Below are positions 1 to 11,439 of a stretch of 64,000 bases of DNA, one piece after another; position 1 is the stretch's first letter, and each line of letters starts with the position of its first letter. The stretch is from positions 43,116 to 107,115 of the forward strand of contig JAAEAF010014506.1 of assembly GCA_011037195.1 (NCBI GenBank), read 5' to 3'. Made by a program: the position numbers and the translations under genes. Below the pieces are notes generated by a model. It made no database searches, was not told the origin of the DNA, and worked only from the letters and a program-made list of their open reading frames with translations. The stretch comes from Triatoma infestans. Its lineage: Eukaryota; Arthropoda; Insecta; Hemiptera; Reduviidae.

Positions 1-110
1 AAATTACATGTAGGAAAAAAAAAATGAAGCTAGAGAGCCAGTAGTAAGAGCGTCCGTTATTGTGCTGTCACATTATCGGTGACATAGGCTGGCAATTTTC
101 AATACAACTG

Positions 111-182
111 CTATGGTGGCTCAAGATGTGTATGGCCAGTATACACTGCTGAGCTTATGCTATCACCTGCACCACTCCTTTC
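111..182 (-). CDS. spi: spitz-like terminal coding exon with stop
   Basis: Acceptor TTTATTACAG at 192-183, then 23 codons in phase 0 and TAG at 113-111. The product is small and polar (ERSGAGDSISSAVYTGH...LEPP). The phase matches the preceding donor exactly. Bases 1-110 would be 3' UTR; no poly(A) signal is visible before the window ends. Confidence 0.78.
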   Translation of the reverse strand, partial: ERSGAGDSISSAVYTGHTHLEPP

Positions 183-1147
183 CTGTAATAAAATATTTAA
201 ATTATGATTAGCTTCATTTTTATTAAGAAATCTTAGTTTCGATTTGTTTGTCTTTCAAACAAAATACAAAAACATATTTTCTCTATGTAATCCAAAAGCA
301 CTCATTCGCCCCATCGAGTACTGTACCGGGAACCAACATTGTAAATTAAAGTTAGGAATTTTTTTTTTGCTACAAAGTCGTTATTACCGGAGGATTAGAA
401 TGGACATACTGGGGAAGCAAGTGGTTGGTTCATTCTAATTATGTAGTTATTCATAAATATTCCTTGATGCTTTGAATTGTACAATTATTATTATTATTAA
501 TTATGGGTGCCCGAAGGCGCGGCACCTAAGTTAATATGGCTCTTATCCCCCGATAAAAATTTCTACCCTTAAGAGAACTCCTCCTGCAATCTACCGGTCT
601 GACTAAATATTATCTTAAGATATCCTTAAATCCAATTCGCCCAAGCATTCCGTTGAAAGGTGTTGCCCTCCAACATATGCGGAACCTACAATTGGCGAAA
701 CAATAACAGTGGCCTAGACAGTGGGGTTCACCGTTTCCCCTAACCTTCTGTGCTTTCGTGCCGATAAGCTCAATATGGGAGGACGCCAATTCAATTTATT
801 GTTAATGAGGACCTCATGATATCTAACCTCACTATACAAACTAAGTCCTAGTTATGATGAGTTATGCAGCGAATAGCCTAGGCATGCTGAATCCTTCTAA
901 GTTCCTCATCGCAGTAAATAAAACTATAACTCTTGCCATCGAATACATCTGTAAATAGAATCCTCTATGATTCACCTCCCCTAAGAGCTCATCTACAATT
1001 CCCCCTTGAGGAAATCTCCTACCTACTTTCACCTTCCCCTCCGTCTCGTCCAGCCGAGAATAAACATTTCTCGATGCCCGAAAGCTGTCTATCCATCTCA
1101 CCACAGATCTCCTCAATATCGAAAAAGCATGATTTGCTTTGGTATTT

Positions 1148-1178
<31 letters not shown>

Positions 1179-4100
1179 TTACTCACCACGGCGATGTGAT
1201 GAAGAGGTATTCGAGGTTGTTCCCTTCGACCAGTTGGCACTCTTTTTTCTAGATCGCCATTGCTTTCACCATTGCTATTAAATAATAACAATATTATTAA
1301 TTCTGATAATCAACATATAAAAAACTATAATTAGCTTAATCTAGAAAAAAATATTAATAATATATTTTACCTTATAACGAGATTCTGTTTATGTCTGCGC
1401 TGGACGCGTACATATATAAACATACATATTACGACCACCAGAAATACAGCAATGGTCGCTCCGGACGCAATACTAGCTGTCTCCAGCATTACACGATGCT
1501 TTGAAGCTGAAAAAAAAAAGAAGAAGATAAAATATAAATATTCCACAATATTCTTCTTACTTTTCCGCTGTGTTAACAACATATCTGGTTTTTATTGTTA
1601 ATTAATTTCAACATCGATGAACTCCTTTAGTTTGAATAGCCTAATTAAAGATATAATTAACACTAATTATTTAAACATATAAGGCTCTAGTTATAAATAT
1701 AACTAATTTATGCATTAAATATGAATACTACTAATTAAATTAAATATTTTTGGATTAAAAGAAGATTTAATAGTGAGTGATTCTATCAATTTTTATGTTC
1801 CAGGGCTTCTTTTCAACGGGGTCGATGGAACTAAAAAGACCCTTGAAGGTTTTTGAGTAAATCTATGCTAATTTTATGCGTTATACGCTACAAATTCTGC
1901 AAAACTGCAGTGAGAGGAAGTATAGTATCTTCAGATTTTCGAAATTTTGTAAAGCTGATGGTAGGTCATGGTTGGTTCAACGGGAAAAACCCAACAAGAA
2001 TGTTTCAGTCAAAATATTGTAAAATAGATTTAAAGAAAAATTATTTAGTGGTTTCTGGGAGGTGACGCCACGTTAGGCATTTCAATATATATTATCCGAT
2101 TCCATCATTTATAAGGGGCAACCATATATGTAGAAAAAATTCTGAGTTTGAGAAACTTTATTATCAATTAGAGTATAAAATCACGGTTAGATAAAATCAT
2201 GTGCAAACTTCACTCCAGATTTACTTTTATTTAAATTTAAAAAAATGGAAACTTAATTTAAACTTTTATTGATGAAAGCTGCCCTTAAATCCACAGATCA
2301 TGGTATAAACCATAAAATAAGTAAATAATTAAGGAAACTGTACTTACGCATATAAGATCCTTCCAGATCTTTGAATTCGCACCTTTCTCCTATAAATCCA
2401 TCTGCACATCTGTAAATAACAAGTTGTATTTTTAATTAATTTGAAGGAGAGAAAGGTATATTACTATATTTAAAAAATAATTTTAAGAAAGGATTAAAAG
2501 TAAAGTTCTGGTGAAAGGAATAAGTAATACACTTCAGTGAACATATTATATGAGAACAATGAAAACGTTATAAGAAGAGAGTCTTCACATAGATATTCAC
2601 TTCTCTGCCTCTCTACGCTCGTACACACACACACACACACACACACATATATTTTGTAAGGAAAAGAAAATCTGAAATGGAATGTGTATTACAAAGAAAG
2701 CATTTCTAGGGTAGTAGACATTAGTGTACACTAAGATGCGAGGTCATGTTGTCTTGGACATTAATGCTTGGACACGAACTATCTATATACATGAATTACT
2801 TTACCTGATAATTTTTTTTTGTTAGGTAAGTAATTTGCCCTCTAAGAGAAGAGTGTAATGTCTATAAAACTATTACAATTCTTGCGTTTGTTTTTTTTTT
2901 ATTGTTTAATTAATAAGTTAAATAAATAAATAAACATATCCCAAATATTACTGTTGAAGAATCAATAATAAATAAACAATCAAAGAAAATGGTCCTATGT
3001 AAGTGAGCAGGTTATGATACTACCTGTTAAGCAAGGTAATGGTCCTTTAGGTACGTGCTTTCCCACACTATTCTCAGATTAAACACCTACACGTACACAC
3101 CTTAAACTAATATATATATGACATATCCAACCATGTGACAACCCCTTTTTGCGCTAATCAGTAAATTTTGTAGAAATCTCAAGTATTATTACTAACTAAC
3201 TACTAGCACAACAATATTAAATATTCTATAAATTTTACAAATTCTAATGAATAAATTTGAACATAATGAGAATTGGGAAATGAACCTGGATAGTTTCATT
3301 AATCCTAATTACATTTTCATCGTAGGGGTTGCTTGTTACTTAAGGAGCTAAAGTAGGAATAATACTGAGTCCATGGTATGAACTGTTAAATTACTTACAC
3401 AAATGACAAAATTAAATTTTCATTTTTGGTGATTATGAGAGTTATCAAGTATCTGCAACGACTATCCTTCTAGCCTTTTGACATTCGAAAAATACTGATT
3501 ACTTTCTCTTCTTGCTGACAGGAAGCATTGAAATCGTAGCTGAAATTTGCTATGTTTTAGGTAATCCGACCGAAAGTTTTCGTCAAAATCCGTCAACTAG
3601 AATTTTTAATTTATTTAGTTAATCGCATTTTATACTAAAACGAATCCAATAGATTTCTTTACATTTTTTGCAGGAAAAAATAATTTTTGGAAGTTCTGAG
3701 GAGCGCAATGTTAAGGTTACTCTCTAAACTTTCATAACAATGAACTAACTGCATCGGTTTTTTTTCGGGAGATTAATCGAGATTTTCTAGAAAATGGCTC
3801 AAATGATTTTCTTAAAACCTGGAATGTGAACTGCACGTATGTATACACCGATTGATTTTATCTGAATCATTATTTTTTGAAAAATAATAGCGTGCAAAAA
3901 CTAATCTATATAGCCTTTTCATTTTCAAAATATTTATTATTTTTTCTTGCTGCTATAAAGGATAAGGACGTTTTCAGTTATTGCACAAAATAAATGAATC
4001 CAGCAATGCGAACAGGGCAGTGTTGCCACAGATAAAATTTAATGAAAGGTTATTGTAGAATTTAATCAATGCAAAAATTGAAGATTTTTATTTTTTAATA

Positions 4101-5098
4101 CATATGTAAATTTTTACTTACTAATAAATCGGTCAGGGCTTTGGAAAAAATGAATTATATTTATTATTTTGTATAAGCAGCACACCTAATTAAAATTTTT
4201 CACTGGCCACCCATTTACACTGTCAGCGCATTGAAATTTAAAGTTAGGAATTCACCAGGATCTTGGTGAATACTGGAACCAATCGCCAGCAAATTCACAA
4301 ACAAAAACTGGATTCAACAGTTTCATTAGCAACAGCATCAAGATGCTATCACCATTGAACTACCAAGCTTATGTCAACTCTTTATTACATCCTCTGATAT
4401 GTCCATTACAAGTACTGGCGAATGGACTTTACAACTTTGACAGCCAATCTCTCACCTAGAAGCTGCCTCTCTCTAACAGTGAGAGATATTGAATAAAGCC
4501 GACCATTTGGAATGCTTAACAATGATGCATCAGATAAATTAAAACTTCAAGCGAACTCACAACAGCCCACTTTACCATTCCACATTCATCATGCTACCTA
4601 CAATCATCCACTCATCGCTCGATCACTCTACATTTTATAAACTTTCCTTTCTTTTTACTCCGTTGAATCGTTCAAATATAAATTGTGACTTAGTGTAAAT
4701 AAGTGTGTTTTCATTAATACCATTTATCAACTAACATCCAGCTACCATTTTTAACCATACTTACTACAATAAATTTTTCGTAAACTACTATTTTAAGTAT
4801 AAAACACGACAGTACTTGCCAACTAATAGTATTTATTACATTTTACTTATTATAATCTGTTGCTGAAGATAACTATTTAATATTATTATTATTATTATTA
4901 TTTTTTTTTTTATATATACTCACTCGCAGTTGTATAAATGTGTTTCGCCAATTTTCACTGTAAAACAAGTGGCACCATTTAAACAGTAATATTTGTCGTA
5001 CTGTGTTGGGCAGCCGTATGTGTGGAATGTAACATTCGGTCTGGATGTAGCCAATCCAGGAGGTCTTGGTTTCGGTGTTGATCTGCTGGAACATGTCT
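111..5098 (-). CDS. spi: spitz/TGF-alpha-like EGF receptor ligand, 3' five exons (5' end missing)
   Basis: Exons 5098-4924, 2409-2348, 1506-1371, 1274-1187 and 182-111 join in phase with GT/AG borders at all four introns. The joined reading has about 180 residues: an N-terminal stretch TCSSRSTPKPR, an NVT glycosylation site, a six-cysteine EGF domain (spacing C-x8-C-x5-C-x12-C-x1-C-x8-C), a short juxtamembrane stretch, the motif ASIASGA opening a transmembrane helix, a basic RVQRRHK stop-transfer and a cytoplasmic tail ending at TAG (113-111). From family knowledge, Drosophila Spitz has the same order, a CSSR..PKPR mature N-terminus whose Cys is acylated, and an ASIASGA motif that is the Rhomboid cleavage determinant. 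Inference: a membrane-bound EGFR ligand released by Rhomboid. The exon with start codon and signal peptide lies upstream (above 5098) and was not identified. Keren or another paralogue is possible; the family call is firm. Confidence 0.9.
183..484. other. intron sequence, nothing recognised
   Basis: AT-rich part of the last spitz-like intron. The short plus-strand ORF at 244-438 has no recognisable content. Confidence 0.5.
485..1140 (-). pseudogene. degenerate LINE inside the last spitz-like intron: RT piece joined to C-terminal zinc-finger region
   Basis: Read on the minus strand, 1140-862 gives an RT palm-like segment (SFRASRNVYSRL..., VGRRFPQGGI, then VDELLGEVNHRGFYLQMYS). The block between FPQGG and DELL (normally L/SPLLWN) is deleted, and the position of the YADD catalytic motif is lost. 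Nearer the left end, 830-490 is a diverged version of the C-terminal tail and 3' UTR of the LINE at 37745-38961 (shared GGTGCC..GGCAC..ACCTAAG). The RNase H part is absent. The 3' end has a short ATT run. A dead, internally deleted insertion. Confidence 0.75.
1187..1274 (-). CDS. spi: spitz-like exon: cytoplasmic tail, part 1
   Basis: An 88 bp exon with acceptor TTTAATAG and donor GTG|GTGAGTA. Its first base completes a Ser codon begun by AG at the end of the transmembrane exon, followed by 29 codons in frame without a stop. The product is polar and basic (EKRVPTGRREQPRIPLHH), as expected for a short intracellular tail. An A-run of about 27 bases lies just beyond the donor. Confidence 0.8.
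1371..1506 (-). CDS. spi: spitz-like exon: Rhomboid motif and transmembrane helix
   Basis: A 136 bp exon after a run of T ending in CAG; donor AG|GTAAAAT. It encodes SKHRVMLETASIASGAT, a roughly 20-residue hydrophobic helix (IAVFLVVVICMFIYV) and the basic stop RVQRRHKQN. The heptad ASIASGA at the top of the helix is identical to the Drosophila Spitz segment recognised by Rhomboid-1. Phase 2 in and phase 2 out fit both neighbouring exons. Confidence 0.9.
1507..2347. other. spitz-like intron, nothing else recognised
   Basis: Intron between the EGF and transmembrane exons. It is AT-rich, and the 70-codon plus-strand ORF at 1853-2065 resembles nothing I know. Confidence 0.5.
2348..2409 (-). CDS. 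spi: spitz-like exon: last two EGF cysteines
   Basis: A 62 bp exon between acceptor TTTACAG and donor GTAAGTA. It reads A + 20 codons + C; the first base completes the Glu codon split across the intron. It encodes CADGFIGERC, the classic C-x2-GF-x-G-x-x-C end of an EGF domain, then EFKDLEGSYM, matching the Spitz juxtamembrane region. It is too short to be found by ORF length. Confidence 0.88.
2410..4923. other. spitz-like intron splitting the EGF domain
   Basis: A 2.5 kb intron. It holds a (CA)n microsatellite near 2622-2647, a diverged family H core at 3770-3860 (TTTCTAGAAAATGGCTC and GATTTTCTT resemble the core) and an LTR-like dispersed repeat at 4330-4760. No other coding signal was seen. 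Confidence 0.6.
4330..4760 (+). repeat. LTR-like dispersed repeat (family C), copy 1
   Basis: It shares blocks in order with 19740-19980: TACTGGCGAAT, ACCTAGAAG, ACCATTC, TTCATCAT and TCGCTCGA. Both copies are on the plus strand and diverged. The pattern would suit old LTRs, but no TG...CA ends or target duplication could be fixed. Confidence 0.4.
4924..5098 (-). CDS. spi: spitz-like exon: mature N-terminus and first four EGF cysteines
   Basis: A pyrimidine-rich TCTGTTTCAG acceptor precedes the exon and the donor is GA|GTGAGTA. It carries AG, 57 codons and GA, so it needs one base from the missing upstream exon; G would give Glu just before the Cys-Ser-Ser-Arg segment. It encodes the Pro-rich linker, NVTFHTYGCP and the EGF cysteines at exon residues 29, 38, 44 and 57. 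The intron falls between EGF cysteines 4 and 5, as I recall for EGFR ligands generally. Confidence 0.88.
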
Positions 5099-6870
5099 CT
5101 GAAACAGATAATATAAATATAAATTATAAAAATAATACTTCAAACATTTTTTTATAATAGAAAAAATAAAATGGTAACAAGGTTTCTTTTTTTTCTTTTT
5201 CTTTTTTTTTTTATGTAAAACGTAGAACCTTCTAAATTATGGTAGGTTTCTATATTAAGGTTATAAATTTAAGCATTTATAGCTATGATGATAACTTATC
5301 CTACAGTAAGATCTAAGATTTTTTTTTTTTTTTTTTTTGGAGGTAAACTGAATAATTCTGCTATTTTGTAAATTCAACTAATAATTAAATTACAAACTAA
5401 GACATTAAAACAGAATTTTTACTTTTTTTGCCACTGATAACTAATAGACACCAATATTGATTTAAATTTAAGATAATAATAATAAGCCAGAAAATATTAA
5501 TTCTTAAACAAAGCCTATTTTTTTCACCACTCTTGTAAAATAATTTATATCCCATCCACTAACAACTTTACGAGACAGGACTAATGAAATGCAGTAAACA
5601 ATACAAAACAATGCTTAGCGGATGTGAAAGGAACTACACTACACACATTACTCAAGAAAATTATGTAATAATTATAAAAATTAAATTATATTTAAATTAA
5701 ACTGGTTATTCCCAATTTAATTAAAAAATAAAATAAAAATAACTTTATCATTAAAGATACTTTATTTTATCCTTTCCGTTTTTTTTTTCTTCAAAATTCA
5801 AAGTTGGTGGGAATTTGTCAATAATTACAAGGTTTTTTTTTTATAAATGTAAAGAAAAATCTAACTGGTAAAAAAAAAAAATGTATATATAAATTTTAAT
5901 TAAAGAAACATTATGATGACCCATTTTGATATAATCTGGTTAATATTAAAATTATAAAAATAAATTAATAAATAACTTATTTCTTATTATATATAGAGAA
6001 CAATCACTACTTTAGATTGGTGAAATTATTTTAGATATATATATACCAATTTTAAAGAATTTAGGAGCAAAAAAACAATGTACAGAAAAAGGCGAATGTT
6101 ATAATATACACACAGAGTATGATGGAATGCGCATAGAGAGGTATAGTTAGTTAATAATTTGCGCTAAAGAAAAAAAAAGATAAATAGATATAACCGCGTT
6201 GCTGACCTCCCTTAGTTCTGTACTTGCCTCTAGGTAATTATTAACAGTAATTTAGGTCTACTAAAAAATCGTAGCTCTATGAGATATGGTAGAAATAGCA
6301 TATGGTTATAGAAAACTATTCTCTTTATATCTGTTATATATATATATTTTTTTTATAGTTTTAACTACATATTTTATACCTAAAGAAAACTAAAATAGCG
6401 ATCTTGATGTTTTGTTTTTTTTAATCCAGTTTAAATCAATTTCACTCTATGTTATATTGAGACAATGAATACAATTTATGGTTTACGTACAGTGAAATCT
6501 GAATACATTTTCAAACATTATACGATCCATTGCAGCTCTTCAAAACTCAATCGATTATAATTTGATTAACAATAATATAAATCTGAAAAAAGTTTTCTAC
6601 TAGCAAAAAACTAGCAATACATCTCGGAAGACCTTCATTGATAACGATATTATACGGCCAGACCATTCAAATAACCACGAAGTTCAAAATTTATTTAACA
6701 AAATAAAGATTAGAAAATTTAACGCCCGCTCAAATATATATTCTCACTGATAAATTAGTATATAAACAATACAAAAAAAAAAATGAAAGTTACTTTTAAA
6801 ACACAACATATCCAAGGGTAAGGTATGAAAACATAACCTTTATAACCTACCCAAATATATACAACCAACA
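5099..6870. other. AT-rich stretch, no gene seen
   Basis: Contains long A and T runs and (TA)n tracts and no open frame of note. It is probably the intron upstream of the first recognised spitz-like exon. Confidence 0.5.
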
Positions 6871-6877
6871 ACAATTG

Positions 6878-7005
6878 AGTGTGAAAACTGATTTTGATCT
6901 GTGCAAGTCAGTGTAAATCACACTGTTTTATCAAGATATCCTGATGGTAGGCGGACGCCCTAAACCTGTCGATGACCACAAAATTAAGCAGGGATTTTCA
7001 AAAGA
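6878..7005 (-). repeat. fold-back element family P, single arm
   Basis: Matches the right arm of the 18.3 kb and 30.5 kb fold-backs: GTGTGAAAACTGATTTTGATCTGTGCAAGTC..., then CCTGATGGTAGGCGGACGCCC and CGATGACCACAAAAT. Only one arm is present. Confidence 0.65.
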
Positions 7006-7019
7006 ATGGTCGTCATTGA

Positions 7020-7196
7020 GTTTTATTTATTGCGATGAACACTGTGGCCTCTCTTGGACAGTGGCCTCCATTACCGAACACAGTGAGCTGTAGAGGCTCC
7101 TAGGAAGAAAAAATCTAAGGGCAGCACTACTGGACTCGAACCCGAGACCTCCGCGTTGCTAGTCCAGTTCGCTAACCACTGAGCTAATCCCTTCCC
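7020..7196 (-). repeat. tRNA-Ala-derived SINE
   Basis: On the minus strand: GGGATTAGCTCAGTGGTTAGC (A box), a loop with CTAGCAACGC, and CCCGGGTTCGAGTCC-like B box, followed by the family tail TTAGATTTTTTCTTCCTAGGAG and CTCTACAGCTCACTG. Both RNA polymerase III boxes are recognisable. Confidence 0.85.
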
Positions 7197-7525
7197 ATTC
7201 TTTTTTCTTTAAGCAACTATTTAATTGCTTTATCATAAAAGTGTTTACATAAAATTATAAAAACAAATCCTTAGAATTTAATTTAATACAACGAAATTAG
7301 TAAGTATTCAATTGATGTAATATGAAGTACAGCAAAACATCCTGAATTAGGCTGTTACAAAACTAAGTGTTTCGAACTGAACATAACAAGATACTTATTA
7401 TTATTTTAGCTTAGATCAGTTTCTACTTTCCTTGTTAATTACTCGGGACGCTGGGACCCTGCGCGCCTGCGTCTCTCGCGTATCCCTTGAACCGGTCCTG
7501 GTTATGAGTATAGTTAATATGCAAA

Positions 7526-7675
7526 GAAAGGATTAGCTGAGTGGTAGTGCGCTGGACTAGCAACGCGGAGATCCCAGTTTCGAATCCAGCCGTGCTACCT
7601 TTAGATTTTTTCTTCCTAGGAGCCTCTGCAGCTCACAAATTAGGTGGTGAACGCGCATTAAATTAAAAAAAAATA
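7526..7675 (+). repeat. tRNA-Ala-derived SINE
   Basis: GGATTAGCTGAGTGGTAG A box, GGACTAGCAACGCGG anticodon arm and TTTCGAATCCAGCC B box, then the family tail to GCAGCTCAC and an A-rich end. It faces the copy at 7020-7196 across about 330 bp. Confidence 0.85.
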
Positions 7676-7679
7676 TATA

Positions 7680-8340
7680 AGATATAACGAAAATCGTTGG
7701 AGTCCGTTTTCTAGTGGAAGGGTACCAAAACAGAATGCCAAGTTTTCAATAGAGCCTCATAGAGTTTTCGTATTTTTTTAAACAATACTTTGTTCACATA
7801 GAAATGTAGTTATAATAAATAATTATCACAAAAGAATATAATAGTATTTGGGTGTCTCAATAATGGGAATACTTGTGTTGAAGTGGGCCACCCTAGTTGT
7901 AATCTAGTGGCAATTTCCCTTGAAGATGGTGTAGATAGGACATAACATACAGATCGGATGACATGAGCACGAGCCGGTAGGACCTCACAACGACATATTG
8001 TCTTATTTTACTTCCCACATCCTTATATTCTTCTAATATACTTAAGTTTATAAGTTTACAAACTAACTTATAATAATAAAGGATGTATTGGTTTAAAATG
8101 TCCTTGTTTTTTTTTTGAGTTTTTTGTTTCATTTAATTTAAATTCTTATTATAATTTTATATTCAACTCAGGTATCAAGAAGGGATCTACTGAAGATTTC
8201 GATCAAAATCCATCATCAGGAGAGCCGAGCCGCCTTTACTGGTTGTTTTTTTTTTTTTTTTTTACTATATAAACTACTTATCGATGCCTATTACTTTTAT
8301 TGCAAATACTGTACTGGGAAATCTATTTCATGAACTTTGT
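7680..8340. other. spacer, no gene seen
   Basis: Unremarkable AT-rich sequence. The minus-strand ORF 7893-8132 is Lys/Tyr-rich low complexity. Confidence 0.45.
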
Positions 8341-8364
8341 AGGTGGGCTCAGTCATTTACCTTC

Positions 8365-8425
8365 AATATGGTTGGATCCGCAGTGCTGGAAAATATTCAG
8401 AGATTTTTCCCATTATTACTATGGC
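8365..8425 (+). repeat. fold-back family P fragment
   Basis: GGTTGGATCCGCAGTGCTGGAAAATATTCAGAGATTTT matches the outer edge of the left arm at 30541-30590 (GGTTGGTTCCGCAGAGCTGGAAAGCATCAGAGAGA). Confidence 0.55.
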
Positions 8426-8429
8426 CGTT

Positions 8430-9190
8430 AATACATCAATTCAATATGTACAGGTGAATTTGTTTAAAGCAGGTGTAATGGTAGAAGGTTATTCTACCAT
8501 ATAATGGTATGAATGATATTGAAAATAAGCTAACAAACTCAACTACTTGGACTCTCATACAAATTTATATTTAGCGATACTTTGTGAGGAGAAAAGAGTA
8601 CGTATATTGGGGATAGAGTGAGACCAAAACGAAGGATGATATGTGGTTAATTAGAACTCTTGCTGCTTGTTCTAATTGTTAAATCGCTAATGTATAACTA
8701 GCTTGAGACTTTCAGTTCTGTAAAAAAAATACTTTGGACCGGCACTGAATTGAGATAATGAGCTCATGAATTTGTGATTGCTATTTACTTCTTACTGGCT
8801 TGTTTAGAAATTCTTCAAGTGATGATGATTAGCTCTTCTTGTGACTTCCAAAACTCTCAGCTCGGCCGTCGGAGTTTTTCTGATTTCTCTTAGCTCATGG
8901 TGGAAGCTAGAGACAAAGTTAAAGCTCATTCGTCAATACTTTGCATTGGGCTTTGATAGATTGGGTAATTCGTAGTTGAAGTGCTCTTGGTAGTGCATTT
9001 TCTCAACAAGGATTGGCCTTCTATTTTTATCCGGCTTTCCTAAGTTCAAACTGCACTTTTTTTTCTTGTCAGTGTCTGTTTTTTTCTAGAGCTAAGCATC
9101 AGCTATATAAAAAGTATAGACGATTATGATTTCCCCAAACTGTCTGGAGACTAAACAGTCCATTATAGATATAATTAATGGTTCAGTCTT
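8430..9190. other. spacer with a weak dispersed repeat
   Basis: About 8925-9025 shares words in order with 10165-10285 (AGCTCATTCGTCAATA / AGCTTATTCGTCAATA, later TCTCAACAAGG / TCTCAAAAAGG). Nothing else recognised. Confidence 0.35.
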
Positions 9191-9204
9191 AAAATAAGTT
9201 GTGG

Positions 9205-9499
9205 CTGGGTCGGTCCACGGACCTGGAAATCATCAGAAATATTTTCTGCGATAGTCTGCTTAATTTTGTGGTCATCGACAGGTTTTAGGCGTTCGCCTAT
9301 CATCTTGATAAAACAGTGTGATAACATTGACTTGCACAGATCAAAATCAGTTTACACACTCAATTGTAATTTCAATAATAATCTGGAGTCTAACTAGACT
9401 CCTGGCCTGGTTTTATCAAGACATCCTTATGATGGGAGACGCCTAAAACCGGTCGATGACAACAAAATGAAGCACGCTATTATGGAAAATATCTCTGAT
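9205..9499. mobile_element. fold-back element family P, diverged, two arms
   Basis: The left arm 9232-9365 and the shortened right arm 9410-9499 are inverted versions of one another around TTTGTGGTCATCGAC / GTCGATGACAACAAAAT and GTTTTAGGCG / CGCCTAAAAC. Same family as 18250-18793 and 30541-30912. Confidence 0.75.
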
Positions 9500-9609
9500 G
9501 CTCAACTAAGATGCTAAAATGAATATAAAAATCATATATTTAAGTGGCTTCTATTTTTAACATTAATTTTATTATTAATTTAAAATAGGATAGTTTAGAG
9601 TGGGAGGAA

Positions 9610-10018
9610 GCAAAGCCTGTATTACGATAACCTCGCTTATGACAGGCCTGCCATCAACTGCGGCTTAAAGTAGAGCTCTTAATCTGATCTGTAGACTCAG
9701 TTAACAAGAGCCTATGTGCCTGTTTAATATTTAGTGAATACTTTAGTGTTTAATATTCAGTATTGCAGGTTTTGCAAGACTGAAGAAGAGATATCACTTC
9801 ATGTCCTCCTCTGCTATTGTTGGTGTCATTTTGTAGACATCGTCAGGTTTCGTGAATGTCACCCTTCACCTGAATATCTGGATAAACAATGTGTTGTCTA
9901 TGATGGCACACCCTTTATCCAGGACCATTCTAAAATGAATGACAACCGAAATCCGTCTTTGTTAACTATAAAACTGGGGAAGGAAAGCTATCATGGAAAC
10001 AACCTTGGATCTCTATAA
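9610..10018 (+). pseudogene. LINE ORF2 C-terminal zinc-finger fragment
   Basis: An ORF ending at 10018 contains QYCRFCKTEEEISLHVLLCYC, the Cys-x2-Cys...His-x4-Cys finger found at the C-terminus of RNase H-bearing LINE polyproteins. A degraded TGHxRLN-like segment lies just upstream (CCATCAACTGCGGCTTAAA). It resembles the module at 53365-54735 and is 5' truncated. Confidence 0.6.
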
Positions 10019-11212
10019 TGTCATTTCAGTTAGAATGTACACAGTTCTACCAAGGAGTGATTAAGAATAACTGACATACAACTGACAATTTGGTCAAAAT
10101 TTATATTTTAACAAGTTACTAATGAGAAGAGATAATTAAAAATAAGGTCGCAATGACCGAGCGAAGAGTTTTCTAAGTTGAAGCTTATTCGTCAATAAAG
10201 TGCAGTGCCCTAATTACAAAGGAAGAGTAATATGCAATGGGAGTCCGACTGCTTTGTGGGCAATGTTCTCAAAAAGGGCATACTTGTTTTCTTCATTACC
10301 TCTGAAAAGACTTCACTGTAAAGACTTCAAAAACTCGGAATCTCAAAAAAAAACTAGATCGTACTATTTCTTGAGAAAATTGAAAGAGTCTTTACAAAAT
10401 TAAAAAGAATAATAAATTATGCAAGTTAGGTAGTTTATAATTTTTCCACAAGATACCAATCAGTAGTCCTTTCAGTTAATTAGAACTTTAATGTGATACT
10501 AATTAAAGCGTGAAGGAATTTTATTACCTTATTACATATTAATTATTTCAAAATTATTACAACATATTTCCCTTCTCATTTCCCTGCTGGAGGACAGCAT
10601 TTTATTATTTTTCTTTAAAAAGAAATTAGTTTATGATATAAAAGTGTAGAGTACAGAAATATAAATAAAATATATAGGATTATATGGAGAAGTGATAGTA
10701 GAGCAGGTAGTTAAGTTTGGATGGAAGATTAACAGTGACTTAGTGTAACACGAGGCGCCCTCATCACGTACACAACATACACATACACACACACACCCAC
10801 ACTTACACTACATAACAGTATAACACGTCCCCTCTAAAACACCTTCCTAAATATTTACATTCAAACCTAACTTTAGATTACTAACACTATCAACTATTTT
10901 CCTTCCTCTTTACTAAACTACCAATGAAAATAAAAAATTAAAAAAAAAATTCTCGATCTATTCAATCTACATATATAACAAATATTTCATGTAATGTATT
11001 TTTAAATTTATTAAAATCGTAAATATCTTGTTATGTTATTAGAAATACAATGATAATAAATCTTATAACCTTCCTTCTATATAAACAACATTCAACTTGG
11101 CTAGACTGTTATTACATAACTTTTATAAACAAACCTTTTAAATGCTTCATGTCTGTCCCAAGAACATTGCTCCGCTTTATTTATTACAACTAATCAATAA
11201 CACTTAAATAAA
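10019..11212. other. spacer, no gene seen
   Basis: AT-rich, with a short CA-rich patch near 10770-10805 and the partner of the weak 8.9 kb repeat at 10165-10285. Confidence 0.45.
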
Positions 11213-11335
11213 TGAAAAAAAAAAAAAAAACTATCGTGTGAAACACTCACATTCTTTCTCTTCTTCACTCACGGCATTCCTCAAGTTCCAACTGATAAAT
11301 TTTATTCAATTTTTGAATTTTTAAAATCCACTTAA
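11213..11335 (+). repeat. family H, 5' end fragment
   Basis: An A-run, then CGTGTGAAACACTCACATTCTTTCTCTTC and a diverged CTGATAAATTTTATTC segment, as at the 5' end of intact family H copies. Confidence 0.65.
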
Positions 11336-11439
11336 TTTATAATTGGTGATGGATTAGTAGAATATATTGAACTGGTAATTTAGAGAAATTTCAACGTTAC
11401 ATTATATGCGCTTCTCTCCCCATCATTGGACACTAACCT

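Noticed and set aside
862..1291. Overlapping ORFs around the A-run at 1151-1178
   Set aside because: Poly-Lys and poly-Phe readings come from the homopolymer; only the 1187-1274 spliced exon and the LINE RT piece have support.
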